Source: a virus
Length of the DNA stretch: 36,437 bases
Virus record (IMG/VR): IMGVR_UViG_3300031658_000035
Span: 1-36,437 of that record
Reading direction: 5' to 3' (one strand)
Shown: positions 30,095-36,437 of the stretch, one piece after another
Numbering within the stretch: position 1 is the stretch's first letter
Layout: each line of letters opens with the position of its first letter
Notes under the pieces: model-generated
Told to the model about the DNA's origin: nothing
What the model saw: only the letters and a program-made list of their open reading frames with translations
Database searches by the model: none
Program-made: the position numbers and the translations under genes

Positions 30095-30265
30095 GTGCAT
30101 AAAAACCAAGCAGCCCACACTCGCACCCTCCGCGCTAAGATGCAGGCGGAGGGAATGAAGCAAATTACCGTCTGGATTCCCGCCGATAAAGCCGAAGAGT
30201 TGAAAGCCTTGGCTGAGAAATGGCGAATCGAAACCAGCGCGAAACCAGCGCGGATCGACAAATGA
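30095..30265 (+). CDS. RHH-like small protein (56 aa)
   Basis: The core GMKQITVWIPADKAEELKALAEKW is a strand followed by helix with the look of ribbon-helix-helix regulators. GTG 30095 overlaps no gene but directly follows the zinc-ribbon stop; an internal ATG at 30140 is possible. Its last codons contain the left pair of ACCAGCGC repeats. It might bind the palindrome at 29798-29810. Confidence 0.6.
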   Translation: MHKNQAAHTRTLRAKMQAEGMKQITVWIPADKAEELKALAEKWRIETSAKPARIDK

Positions 30266-30414
30266 GGCTTGAAAGCTACTGTTTAATGGGGTGGCCGACG
30301 GGTCTTGAACCCGCCCTGCTACGTTTACCTACCCCCAGTGCCTATATAAATCAACGACTTAGCGGCACTCAAAGTCAGTCAAAGGCTATACACCAGCGCA
30401 AATACCAGCGCAAA
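30231..30414. other. Inferred attP: tRNA-His-like core flanked by paired arm repeats
   Basis: The minus strand 30314-30287 reads like the 3' end of a tRNA: T-arm GCGGG-TTCAAGA-CCCGT, acceptor CGGCCAC, discriminator C, then CCA. A C at the discriminator with CCA is distinctive for tRNA-His. On both sides lie paired ACCAGCGC repeats (30233-30240, 30244-30251; 30392-30399, 30404-30411), 11 or 12 bp apart, the spacing of arm-type integrase sites. Integrase is 465 bp upstream. This is an inferred attP; the host attB is not in the window. Confidence 0.7.
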
Positions 30415-30446
30415 AATGAACAAGCGTTCATTCAGGCTGGTTATAT

Positions 30447-31307
30447 ATGAGCAAATTAAGAGTGCTCGACCTGTTCTCTGGCATTGGCGGGTTCAGTCTT
30501 GGCCTTGAGCGAACTGGCGGATTTGAAACTGTCGCGTTCTGCGAGATTGAAGACTACCCCCAGAAAGTATTAGCTAAACATTGGCCGGGAGTGCCTATTT
30601 ATGACGACGTTAGAGAAGTCACAGCAGAACGACTTATTCGGGACGGAATTGGGGTTGATATCATCACTGGAGGGTTCCCATGCCAAGACATTAGCGCAGC
30701 AGGAAACCAAGCGGGAATCGGGGAAGGTACTCGCAGCGGCCTCTGGTCAGAGTGCGCCCGTTTACTTAGGGAAGTTCAGCCAAGATACGCCATATTTGAG
30801 AACGTTACAGCGTTGCTTAGTGGAGACAACGGAGGATGGTTTCAGCAGGTTCTCTGGGACATTTCCCAGGTCGGGTATGATGCGGAGTGGCACTGTATCC
30901 CAGCTTCCGAACTTGGCGCGCACCACCACAGAGATAGGGTCTGGATTGTGGCCTACCCCGGGGGCGGCAGAGGCGAAAAGCGACACCCTGAACATACAAA
31001 ACAGGATATCAAAAGGGAAGCAGATTATGCTATGCCATGCAGTGAGGATGGTGCCAACACCCACGGCAACAATGTACAAGGGAAGCAGCCCAGCCGCGCT
31101 AACCAGGAAGAACGGCAGGAGCAGAAAGAACGACCGCTTAGACCACTTCTTACAAGCATCGCAGGGAAGTGGGAGCCTGAACCCAGCGTGGGTCGAGTGG
31201 CTAATGGGATTCCCAAAAGATCACACCGACTTAAAGCCCTCGGAAACGCCGTAGTCCCTCAGATACCGGAAATAATCGGCAGGGCAATACTAAAGGGGGC
31301 GCTGTAA
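30447..31307 (+). CDS. Cytosine-C5 DNA methyltransferase (286 aa)
   Basis: All major motifs are present: I DLFSGIGGF (residues 8-16), IV GGFPCQDIS with catalytic C79, VI ENV (118-120), VIII HHHRDRVWIVAY (159-170), X LKALGNAVVPQI near 262. The target-recognition part is short. A second frame (30601-31254) is coded inside it. The stop overlaps the nuclease ATG (TAATG). It may protect phage DNA from host restriction and can act from a prophage; the recognised sequence is unknown. Confidence 0.92.
   Translation: MSKLRVLDLFSGIGGFSLGLERTGGFETVAFCEIEDYPQKVLAKHWPGVPIYDDVREVTAERLIRDGIGVDIITGGFPCQDISAAGNQAGIGEGTRSGLWSECARLLREVQPRYAIFENVTALLSGDNGGWFQQVLWDISQVGYDAEWHCIPASELGAHHHRDRVWIVAYPGGGRGEKRHPEHTKQDIKREADYAMPCSEDGANTHGNNVQGKQPSRANQEERQEQKERPLRPLLTSIAGKWEPEPSVGRVANGIPKRSHRLKALGNAVVPQIPEIIGRAILKGAL
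30601..31254 (+). CDS. Overprinted protein in the +1 frame of the methyltransferase (217 aa)
   Basis: A 217-codon frame lies wholly inside the methyltransferase gene, with GGGAG 9 bases before its ATG. The protein reads SLEGSHAKTLAQQ..., then YLRTLQRCLVETTEDGFSRFSGTFPRSGMMRSGTVSQLPNLA, IGSGLWPTPGAAEAKS, and LNPAWVEWLMGFPKDHTDLKP. From memory, these blocks recur in proteins of phages and plasmids near or over cytosine methyltransferases. The long open frame and the family-like blocks make dual coding likely. No function is known to me. Confidence 0.72.
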   Translation: MTTLEKSQQNDLFGTELGLISSLEGSHAKTLAQQETKRESGKVLAAASGQSAPVYLGKFSQDTPYLRTLQRCLVETTEDGFSRFSGTFPRSGMMRSGTVSQLPNLARTTTEIGSGLWPTPGAAEAKSDTLNIQNRISKGKQIMLCHAVRMVPTPTATMYKGSSPAALTRKNGRSRKNDRLDHFLQASQGSGSLNPAWVEWLMGFPKDHTDLKPSETP

Positions 31308-31645
31308 TGTACCAATACCTCGCAAAAGTAACATCAGTCTACGATGGCGACACAATCACCGTTGATATTGATCTAGGCTTTGGGACTTGGCAGAAAGGGC
31401 AGAAGATTCGGCTGTATGGAATTGATACGCCAGAGGTTAGAGGCGACGAGAGAGCCGCTGGATTAGTCTCTAGGGACTGGCTGAGGAATGCGATACTTGA
31501 CACCATTATTGTCGTTAAGACTCACAAGGACAAAAAGGGGAAGTATGGGCGGTGGCTGGGCGATATATATCTGAATCAGTATGATGATACATCGCTGAAT
31601 GTGATCATGGTTGAGCTTGGGCTGGCTGAAGTGGCCGAGTATTAG
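31307..31645 (+). CDS. Thermonuclease-like (SNase) protein (112 aa)
   Basis: The sequence VTSVYDGDTITVDIDLGFGTWQKGQKIRLYGIDTPEVRGDERAAG and GKYGRWLGDIYL carry the SNase landmarks: DGDT, the RLxGIDTPE loop with catalytic Arg, Asp and Glu nearby, and KYGRxLGxI. It is 112 aa, short for the family but covers its OB fold. No signal peptide is seen, so it acts inside the cell. It is coupled to the methyltransferase (TAATG). Confidence 0.85.
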   Translation: MYQYLAKVTSVYDGDTITVDIDLGFGTWQKGQKIRLYGIDTPEVRGDERAAGLVSRDWLRNAILDTIIVVKTHKDKKGKYGRWLGDIYLNQYDDTSLNVIMVELGLAEVAEY

Positions 31646-31736
31646 ATTTCCGTCTGTGTACGCAAACGGAAAACAAACCCCGACTATAGACTAGACAACC
31701 GTAACTGTAGGTGCTAGGCGAGTATTAGATTTCCGT
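31636..31736. repeat. 18-bp direct repeat and alternative hairpins between convergent operons
   Basis: CGAGTATTAGATTTCCGT occurs at 31636-31653 and 31719-31736. The first copy covers the last codons and stop of the nuclease gene. TTTCCGT (31647-31653), AACGGAAA (31665-31672) and the second TTTCCGTTT can form alternative stems. No strong U-run follows; the 110-bp gap otherwise holds nothing I can name. Confidence 0.5.
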
Positions 31737-31754
31737 TTACTGAGCAGACGTCAA

Positions 31755-34700
31755 TCAGCCTTGGCTATCCTCTTCTACCACGGGTTTAGCCTCAAGTACT
31801 TCAAGGCGTCTTAGTAGTTCTTTGTTCTGCGCCCATAGGAAAGGCACCATCTGTTCGAATGACATTGTTTGGTGCAGTTCCCCATCCCTGTCACCCTGCA
31901 CGACTTCTATATATGGTAGAGCATCCTGTACTTCGTCTGCTATGAAACCTATCTGCCGTCTATCGTCAGATCGCCATGCGTAGTCTCGTACGTTAACGCT
32001 CTTCAGTGCGGCCATAGCCTCTGTCGGATCGTAATCCTGTATGTCGTACTTTAGACGTCTGTCAGAGTTGTTAACCATTGCTACGGTTGTTGTAGTCACG
32101 GCACTCGCCCAACCAGCTACAGTAAGGCCCGTACCGTGGATCAAGGATATGTTTCTATACCCGAATCCCGTATTGTAGCCTTTGGCCCGTAAGGAGCCGT
32201 ACGTCGCGTCTACTGATGAAGTCTCCAGCACGTTACTAAACGTAGCAGTAACACCACCGTTGTAGTACATGTAAGTTTTCCCGGTTCCGCCAACTAGGCA
32301 ACCGAGTTTAAGGCTCTTATTTGCCGCAGGGAATAGTCGCAAACTATCTGCGCTGTCTACATCTAAAGTCCCAGCCCTAGCTGTACCTGCCACGTTTCTT
32401 AAGCTGAGCTGTGCGCCCTCTGTATTAACTCCACCACGACTACCGAGATCAAGGTGAGATGAGCTAAGAGTCGCACATAGGTCGCCGCTAGAAGAAAACC
32501 CAATCTGCCCCGCACTGTACCTGTACATGCCGGTCGAGGCGTCCCCGTCGAATATGTACGCGGGTGTTGCAGCCGATCCTGCGTTCATAATAGAGAGGCC
32601 TGCGCTAACCCACTTCGACCCCATATCCAAACCAAAGGCATTGACCTCGCCAATGAGGGTTGCACCGAGAGAGAACTCAACCCCGCCAGTGGTGGATTCT
32701 AGCCGCTTTGCGCCGTTGTAGTTAAGCCGAACGCCTCCAGCGTCATCGCCCTCGATGAGCAGGATATCGCTTGTGTCAGCTAGCCCGAAGTGGCCAAGAA
32801 AGGAGCTTAATTTGAACCCATCCGAGAAGCGCAGGAGTTTTAACCAGGGGCTATCGCCGTACTGCACAGAGGCTGCGGACAACATATGCTGATACGCGAC
32901 CTGCTTCCACAGGTTATGCCCCTCCTGCGTCATGTGGATACCGTCGATGTAGTTCGACGTGGGAATGTTCCAGATATCAACGCCTTTCGCCACAGCGGAG
33001 TTAGTCACCCACTCGCGAATCGATGTGATATTGGTTACGTCAAAAACATCATTGAACGAGGGCAGAATGCAGTGGACTTGGTAGCCGTCATCAATGAAAT
33101 TCTGAATCAGCGCCTTGTAGTCAGTTTCAAAGGTGGCTTGAGATATGTTTTCGCCGTCACCGTTAACGTGGCCGGAATCATTGCCGCCCAAATGAATGAC
33201 TGCTAGTTGTTGGTCGAAGGTGGCCGCAGGTGCAGCGTAGACATACTTGGTTGTTGATACCGCAACAGACTGGCCGTTTGAGGCGTCTATGGTCATCGGC
33301 ACTTGGTCGTCGTTGTGCAGCTTGAACGCCCAGGACGCGATTGTGTTGGAATCAAGCCCAGTACCTACGCTCACACCGCTCTGGCTGAGTGAAAACGCGC
33401 CTAGCTGCTGATCTAACGCCCCGCTCGTAATGACACCGGAAGCATTCACCGTAAACTCGATATAGGCCCGCGCCGTTCCATCTCGCAGCATGTACAGGAA
33501 GTTTTTCCCGTAGCCCGTGCCGCCGGTAGTCACCGTGATCCCTGTTACATTGCCGCTGCCGTCCGTATTGTAGGTGGCCGCGCCATCATCGCCGCCATTG
33601 GGCGCTGTCAGTGAGTCGCCAACCAAGTAGAACTTGGATATTAGCTGTGTCGTAATATTGGAGCTTGGAAGCCCTTGATCGCTCCAGTCCGTGCCGTTGT
33701 AGATGTACTCGATATTGTTTTCAGTGGTCGATACCCAGCGGTCATTTGATTGTAACTGCCCTACTGGAGAGTCTGCGTCTACCGGCTCAACGGCTTGGAC
33801 AAAGGTTTGGTTGCCCTGAACAATCGCAATACGTACCCACGCAGAACCGTCATAGCGGAAGTATTCAAAGGAGTTGTAAGGCACAAACCATAGGTCGCCA
33901 ATGCCCAGAACGTCTGTCGGGTTGTTGGGAGCGTCTGCGTCTGTGGGTTCGCTGTAGTAGAAAAAGGTGTGGCAGCGGCCTCTAGTCCTTACTGCGGAGT
34001 CAGCAGCGCCACCAAAGAAGTTAGCGAGCTTGTAGTTAGCAACATCTTCCCAGATTGTGCCGTTATAAATCCAGAGGTTGTCGCTGTCATCTTCATCAAA
34101 CCACTGATCGGTTTTGTGCTCACCCTGGCCACTCGGTGCGGCATTTTGGTAGAAGCTCGTAACGACGAACGCTTGGATGGGGTCAACGATGGTCTCAAAG
34201 TATGCAGGGATTCCCATAAACCGCAGGGCTGACTTTGGCCGTATCCTGAAGGCGTAGACTCTGCCTAGCTTAACGTCCGGCACCATAGCGGATAAAGTCG
34301 GAGTATCGGCTACTTGCTGCCAATATAGGTCATCATCGTCTAGCAAATCCCAGTTTGCATTTACATCGGGAGCTGCCCCGCCCGCACTGATCACGGTATT
34401 AGCCTTCCAGTGCTGGGTGTTATAGTAAACCTTTTTATTGTTAGGCCATGCTTCTGACCCATGCCAGACCCGCTTGTGGGATATATCCATCACGTAGGAG
34501 GATACGGTCGCATTCGCGGGGGCGTCCCACGTAACAGAGCCTGGGCCTGATAGATCGTTCGTCAGGTCTGGTGTGTAGGCTAGGTTTAAGACAGGGCCAA
34601 AAGTGCGGTATTCGGGATCGACATTTGTCGTCGAGTAAGATTCCACTAGAAAGGTAAAGTCTTCGGTTTCGTAGCGCACCAGCTTAACTCTAGCGGTCGC

Positions 34701-36437
34701 GTCCGTCTGGATGGCAACCTCACCCACGCGCCATAGCTCTGCGTTGATATTCATAGCAGGGTCGGACACTCTAACCAAGTCGTTAGGCTCTAGCTGTAGT
34801 GATGTAATGTCCAGATGGTAGGAGATGTTATCTGCGCTTCGGCTTTGCCTGACCACAAACTCCGCGAAATCCAGCGCCTTTTCCTGGTCTGTGATCGAGT
34901 TAACACCGAGGGTTTGTATTAACGGCTTGCTATTATCTTCGGCGAGAAAGGTTGTTAACTGTGAGCTGCCATCAGCAGGCCATACTACTTGATTGCTTTT
35001 GTACTTGGTGAACGCATCGGGGAACTTAACCACGCACTGGTTAAATCGGTCGTCAAGAGAAACACCGCTAAGGCTAGAAATAGTCCTATCGTGTATCCGG
35101 CAAAACCGCAGGCCGTCAGAATCAACGTCTGCGTCGTAATCCAAGCCCAAATCCTCGGGGGCTGTGACGATGTGAAGTACTGCCGCCTGCCCTGGAATGC
35201 CTGCCGTATTGGTGCCGTTCTTGAGATAGCTGATTTCTATTGTGTCGCTAGAAATTAGCGGGGTAGTGAAGGTTATCCCGATATTTCCAGTGGGGTCTGT
35301 GCCTGTTGGTGTACCAGCAACCCCAAGCGTGGATAAGGTCGTCAGTGTGGCGCTAAGATTCAGTGTGAATGCAGAGGTTGAGACCGAGTTCTTAGTGACC
35401 TCAATGGCCGCTGTAGCGTAGTCCATAACATAGGGGCCAGCACCTGTCTGGCTTGTAATGGTCTGCGTCAGCGCGTCCTCGTGCAGCCATGCGGGGGCTA
35501 TTGCCCACTTGCCCAGTCTGTTCTTGAATAAGCGCGCTCCACGGCAGGCACCGAGTAGCTGTTCTGCATTCTCGTTTAATGCGTCCTCGGTGGTTAGCGT
35601 GATATTGGATTCCAGCATATTGCTAGGAACGTATTTTTTGACTTCAGTAGACGAGTTATAGCTGCCGAATGAATTGTTTGAAAATGCCTTGAAGGACGTT
35701 TCTGTTTTAATGGTTCCGACAGGGGTATTCCCGATCTCAGCCATTAAATCAAAGGTGCTTAATTCAATCTCTGCAACCGATACGCCGAAACCAAAGTCAA
35801 TGTCTAGCATATAATCGAGAAGCTGAAGCCCTGGGTTATCGGCGCGCCCCGTCCATGTAGCAGAATTGTCTACCGTATCGCCAGCGGATGGCCAAAATAA
35901 AAGGTTCCCCGTTACATCAAAAGTAGCCTCCGGAATACCGCTGTAGGTGATCTCCTTCTTAATATTGAGGGCGAATGCGCACGTTGCTGATACTTGGTGT
36001 GCAAATTTATTTTCAGGCCCGCCAAGGCCAATAGAATCACTAATAGAGTGCCGGACGCCGCCGTTTAGGGATAATTCATAGGCAGCAGGGAAGGCTTGCC
36101 GACTACTGGATTTTAGGCTGGCGTCGGTATAATCCTTCTCGTTAACCTGAAAATTCGCGTCTGCCAAGGTATTTTGGAACGCAGCATTTAACCGGCCAGA
36201 TACACATAATGGCCCCTCGTAATAAAGCAAGTACTGACCGTTCAGGTCGTGGTTTGCCCTGCCATCGAAGATACCGTCAGAGCGTATTGTATTGGAGGGG
36301 AGCGCAAGGCCATTAGGGTTTATGTACTGGTCGGAGGTGATAACATCCGTAATAACAACGCCGATGCGCCGAGTTCCATAGACGCGCTCTAGGTCGTGAT
36401 CGACACCCTGTCGGTGTACTTTGTTGGTTGCTTTCCG
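31755..36437 (-). CDS. Tail hub protein, C-terminal part, with SGNH esterase and S74 domains (joined length 1588 aa)
   Basis: The hub gene that begins at 407 on the minus strand continues here from 36114 and ends at 31755. The N-terminal 500 residues are hub-like. Residues ~620-780 have fibronectin-like patterns (TWDAPANATVSSYVMDI). From about 966 there is a SGNH hydrolase: GDS in FYLVGDSLTAP, GGND near 1110, and DGIHMTQEGH near 1190. From ~1486 SDRRLKYDIQDYD starts an S74 intramolecular chaperone. The SGNH part may remove O-acetyl or other esters from the cell surface. All three SGNH catalytic blocks are intact. Confidence 0.88.
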   Translation of the reverse strand, partial: RKATNKVHRQGVDHDLERVYGTRRIGVVITDVITSDQYINPNGLALPSNTIRSDGIFDGRANHDLNGQYLLYYEGPLCVSGRLNAAFQNTLADANFQVNEKDYTDASLKSSSRQAFPAAYELSLNGGVRHSISDSIGLGGPENKFAHQVSATCAFALNIKKEITYSGIPEATFDVTGNLLFWPSAGDTVDNSATWTGRADNPGLQLLDYMLDIDFGFGVSVAEIELSTFDLMAEIGNTPVGTIKTETSFKAFSNNSFGSYNSSTEVKKYVPSNMLESNITLTTEDALNENAEQLLGACRGARLFKNRLGKWAIAPAWLHEDALTQTITSQTGAGPYVMDYATAAIEVTKNSVSTSAFTLNLSATLTTLSTLGVAGTPTGTDPTGNIGITFTTPLISSDTIEISYLKNGTNTAGIPGQAAVLHIVTAPEDLGLDYDADVDSDGLRFCRIHDRTISSLSGVSLDDRFNQCVVKFPDAFTKYKSNQVVWPADGSSQLTTFLAEDNSKPLIQTLGVNSITDQEKALDFAEFVVRQSRSADNISYHLDITSLQLEPNDLVRVSDPAMNINAELWRVGEVAIQTDATARVKLVRYETEDFTFLVESYSTTNVDPEYRTFGPVLNLAYTPDLTNDLSGPGSVTWDAPANATVSSYVMDISHKRVWHGSEAWPNNKKVYYNTQHWKANTVISAGGAAPDVNANWDLLDDDDLYWQQVADTPTLSAMVPDVKLGRVYAFRIRPKSALRFMGIPAYFETIVDPIQAFVVTSFYQNAAPSGQGEHKTDQWFDEDDSDNLWIYNGTIWEDVANYKLANFFGGAADSAVRTRGRCHTFFYYSEPTDADAPNNPTDVLGIGDLWFVPYNSFEYFRYDGSAWVRIAIVQGNQTFVQAVEPVDADSPVGQLQSNDRWVSTTENNIEYIYNGTDWSDQGLPSSNITTQLISKFYLVGDSLTAPNGGDDGAATYNTDGSGNVTGITVTTGGTGYGKNFLYMLRDGTARAYIEFTVNASGVITSGALDQQLGAFSLSQSGVSVGTGLDSNTIASWAFKLHNDDQVPMTIDASNGQSVAVSTTKYVYAAPAATFDQQLAVIHLGGNDSGHVNGDGENISQATFETDYKALIQNFIDDGYQVHCILPSFNDVFDVTNITSIREWVTNSAVAKGVDIWNIPTSNYIDGIHMTQEGHNLWKQVAYQHMLSAASVQYGDSPWLKLLRFSDGFKLSSFLGHFGLADTSDILLIEGDDAGGVRLNYNGAKRLESTTGGVEFSLGATLIGEVNAFGLDMGSKWVSAGLSIMNAGSAATPAYIFDGDASTGMYRYSAGQIGFSSSGDLCATLSSSHLDLGSRGGVNTEGAQLSLRNVAGTARAGTLDVDSADSLRLFPAANKSLKLGCLVGGTGKTYMYYNGGVTATFSNVLETSSVDATYGSLRAKGYNTGFGYRNISLIHGTGLTVAGWASAVTTTTVAMVNNSDRRLKYDIQDYDPTEAMAALKSVNVRDYAWRSDDRRQIGFIADEVQDALPYIEVVQGDRDGELHQTMSFEQMVPFLWAQNKELLRRLEVLEAKPVVEEDSQG
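36115..36437. repeat. Terminal redundancy, right copy (partner 1-323)
   Basis: This copy matches bases 1-323, with the nine differences listed for the left copy. It continues the hub frame without break, so both copies are translatable versions of the same part of the gene. Confidence 0.95.

Noticed and set aside
30287-30360. Complete tRNA gene on the minus strand
   Set aside because: Only the T-arm and acceptor end are present. No anticodon arm or D-arm follows, so it is an att core and not a working tRNA.
30220-30450. 76-codon plus-strand frame through the attP core (...GWPTGLEPALL...)
   Set aside because: The TGLEPA-like string is the known false translation of tRNA 3' ends. The frame covers the integration site and the arm repeats and lacks a ribosome binding site.

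Overview
The window is one near-complete genome of a temperate, lambdoid-type tailed phage (siphovirus plan). It is written as a circular molecule opened inside its longest gene: bases 1-323 and 36115-36437 are the same segment (97% identical, 9 mismatches), so the unit genome is about 36,114 bp. The evidence is a complete set of packaging, head, connector and long-tail genes (terminase, DUF4055 portal, HK97-fold capsid, tail chaperone frameshift, tape measure), a tyrosine integrase with an attP-like site, a repressor/Cro switch with repeated operators, and an antiterminator Q. The host is probably a gammaproteobacterium, because the attP core looks like the 3' end of a tRNA-His gene and the nin-like genes (NinG, NinB/YbcN-like) and Q belong to lambdoid phages of that class. 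The host species cannot be read from the sequence.

Layout. Switch: 25058-26290, with divergent promoters PR (minus strand, Cro-like gene) and a repressor promoter (plus strand), and a second operator cluster with promoter PL before the plus-strand operon. At least three sites fit TATCA-N3-TGATA. Minus-strand early operon, 25261 down to 21233: Cro-like, HTH protein, DUF1376 O-like replication protein carrying iteron-like repeats, P-like partner, winged-helix protein, NinB/YbcN-like, small ORFs, NinG, DUF3310, Q. A 306-bp leader follows with a strong terminator and paired palindromes, probably the Q-dependent late control region. Minus-strand late operon, 20926 down to 1 and on through 36437-31755: holin, fibre and fibre-adaptor genes, GNAT and sulfotransferase-like proteins, a repeat protein, lysis genes, TerS, TerL, portal, head morphogenesis, scaffold, capsid, connectors, an inserted two-gene moron, tail terminator, major tail protein, G/GT chaperones, neck-like protein, tape measure, a second sulfotransferase-like protein, tail-tip proteins and a giant hub protein with SGNH-esterase and S74 chaperone domains.

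Plus-strand PL operon, 26317-29766: small unknown proteins, Rad52-like annealing protein, Gp157-like protein, SSB-like protein, excisionase and integrase. After integrase come a separately promoted pair of tiny genes (zinc-ribbon and RHH-like), the attP region (30231-30414), and a cytosine-C5 methyltransferase plus a thermonuclease-like gene. Because attP lies between integrase and methyltransferase, the last two genes would sit at the prophage end opposite integrase.

The most notable observations are: a 217-codon second gene nested in the +1 frame of the methyltransferase; an attP with paired ACCAGCGC repeats on both sides of a tRNA-His-like core; a predicted leaderless repressor transcript; an HTH-containing moron between head and tail genes; two divergent sulfotransferase-like paralogues in the structural region; and the esterase/chaperone-bearing tail hub. 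All functions are read from sequence and remembered family features; no search was run.
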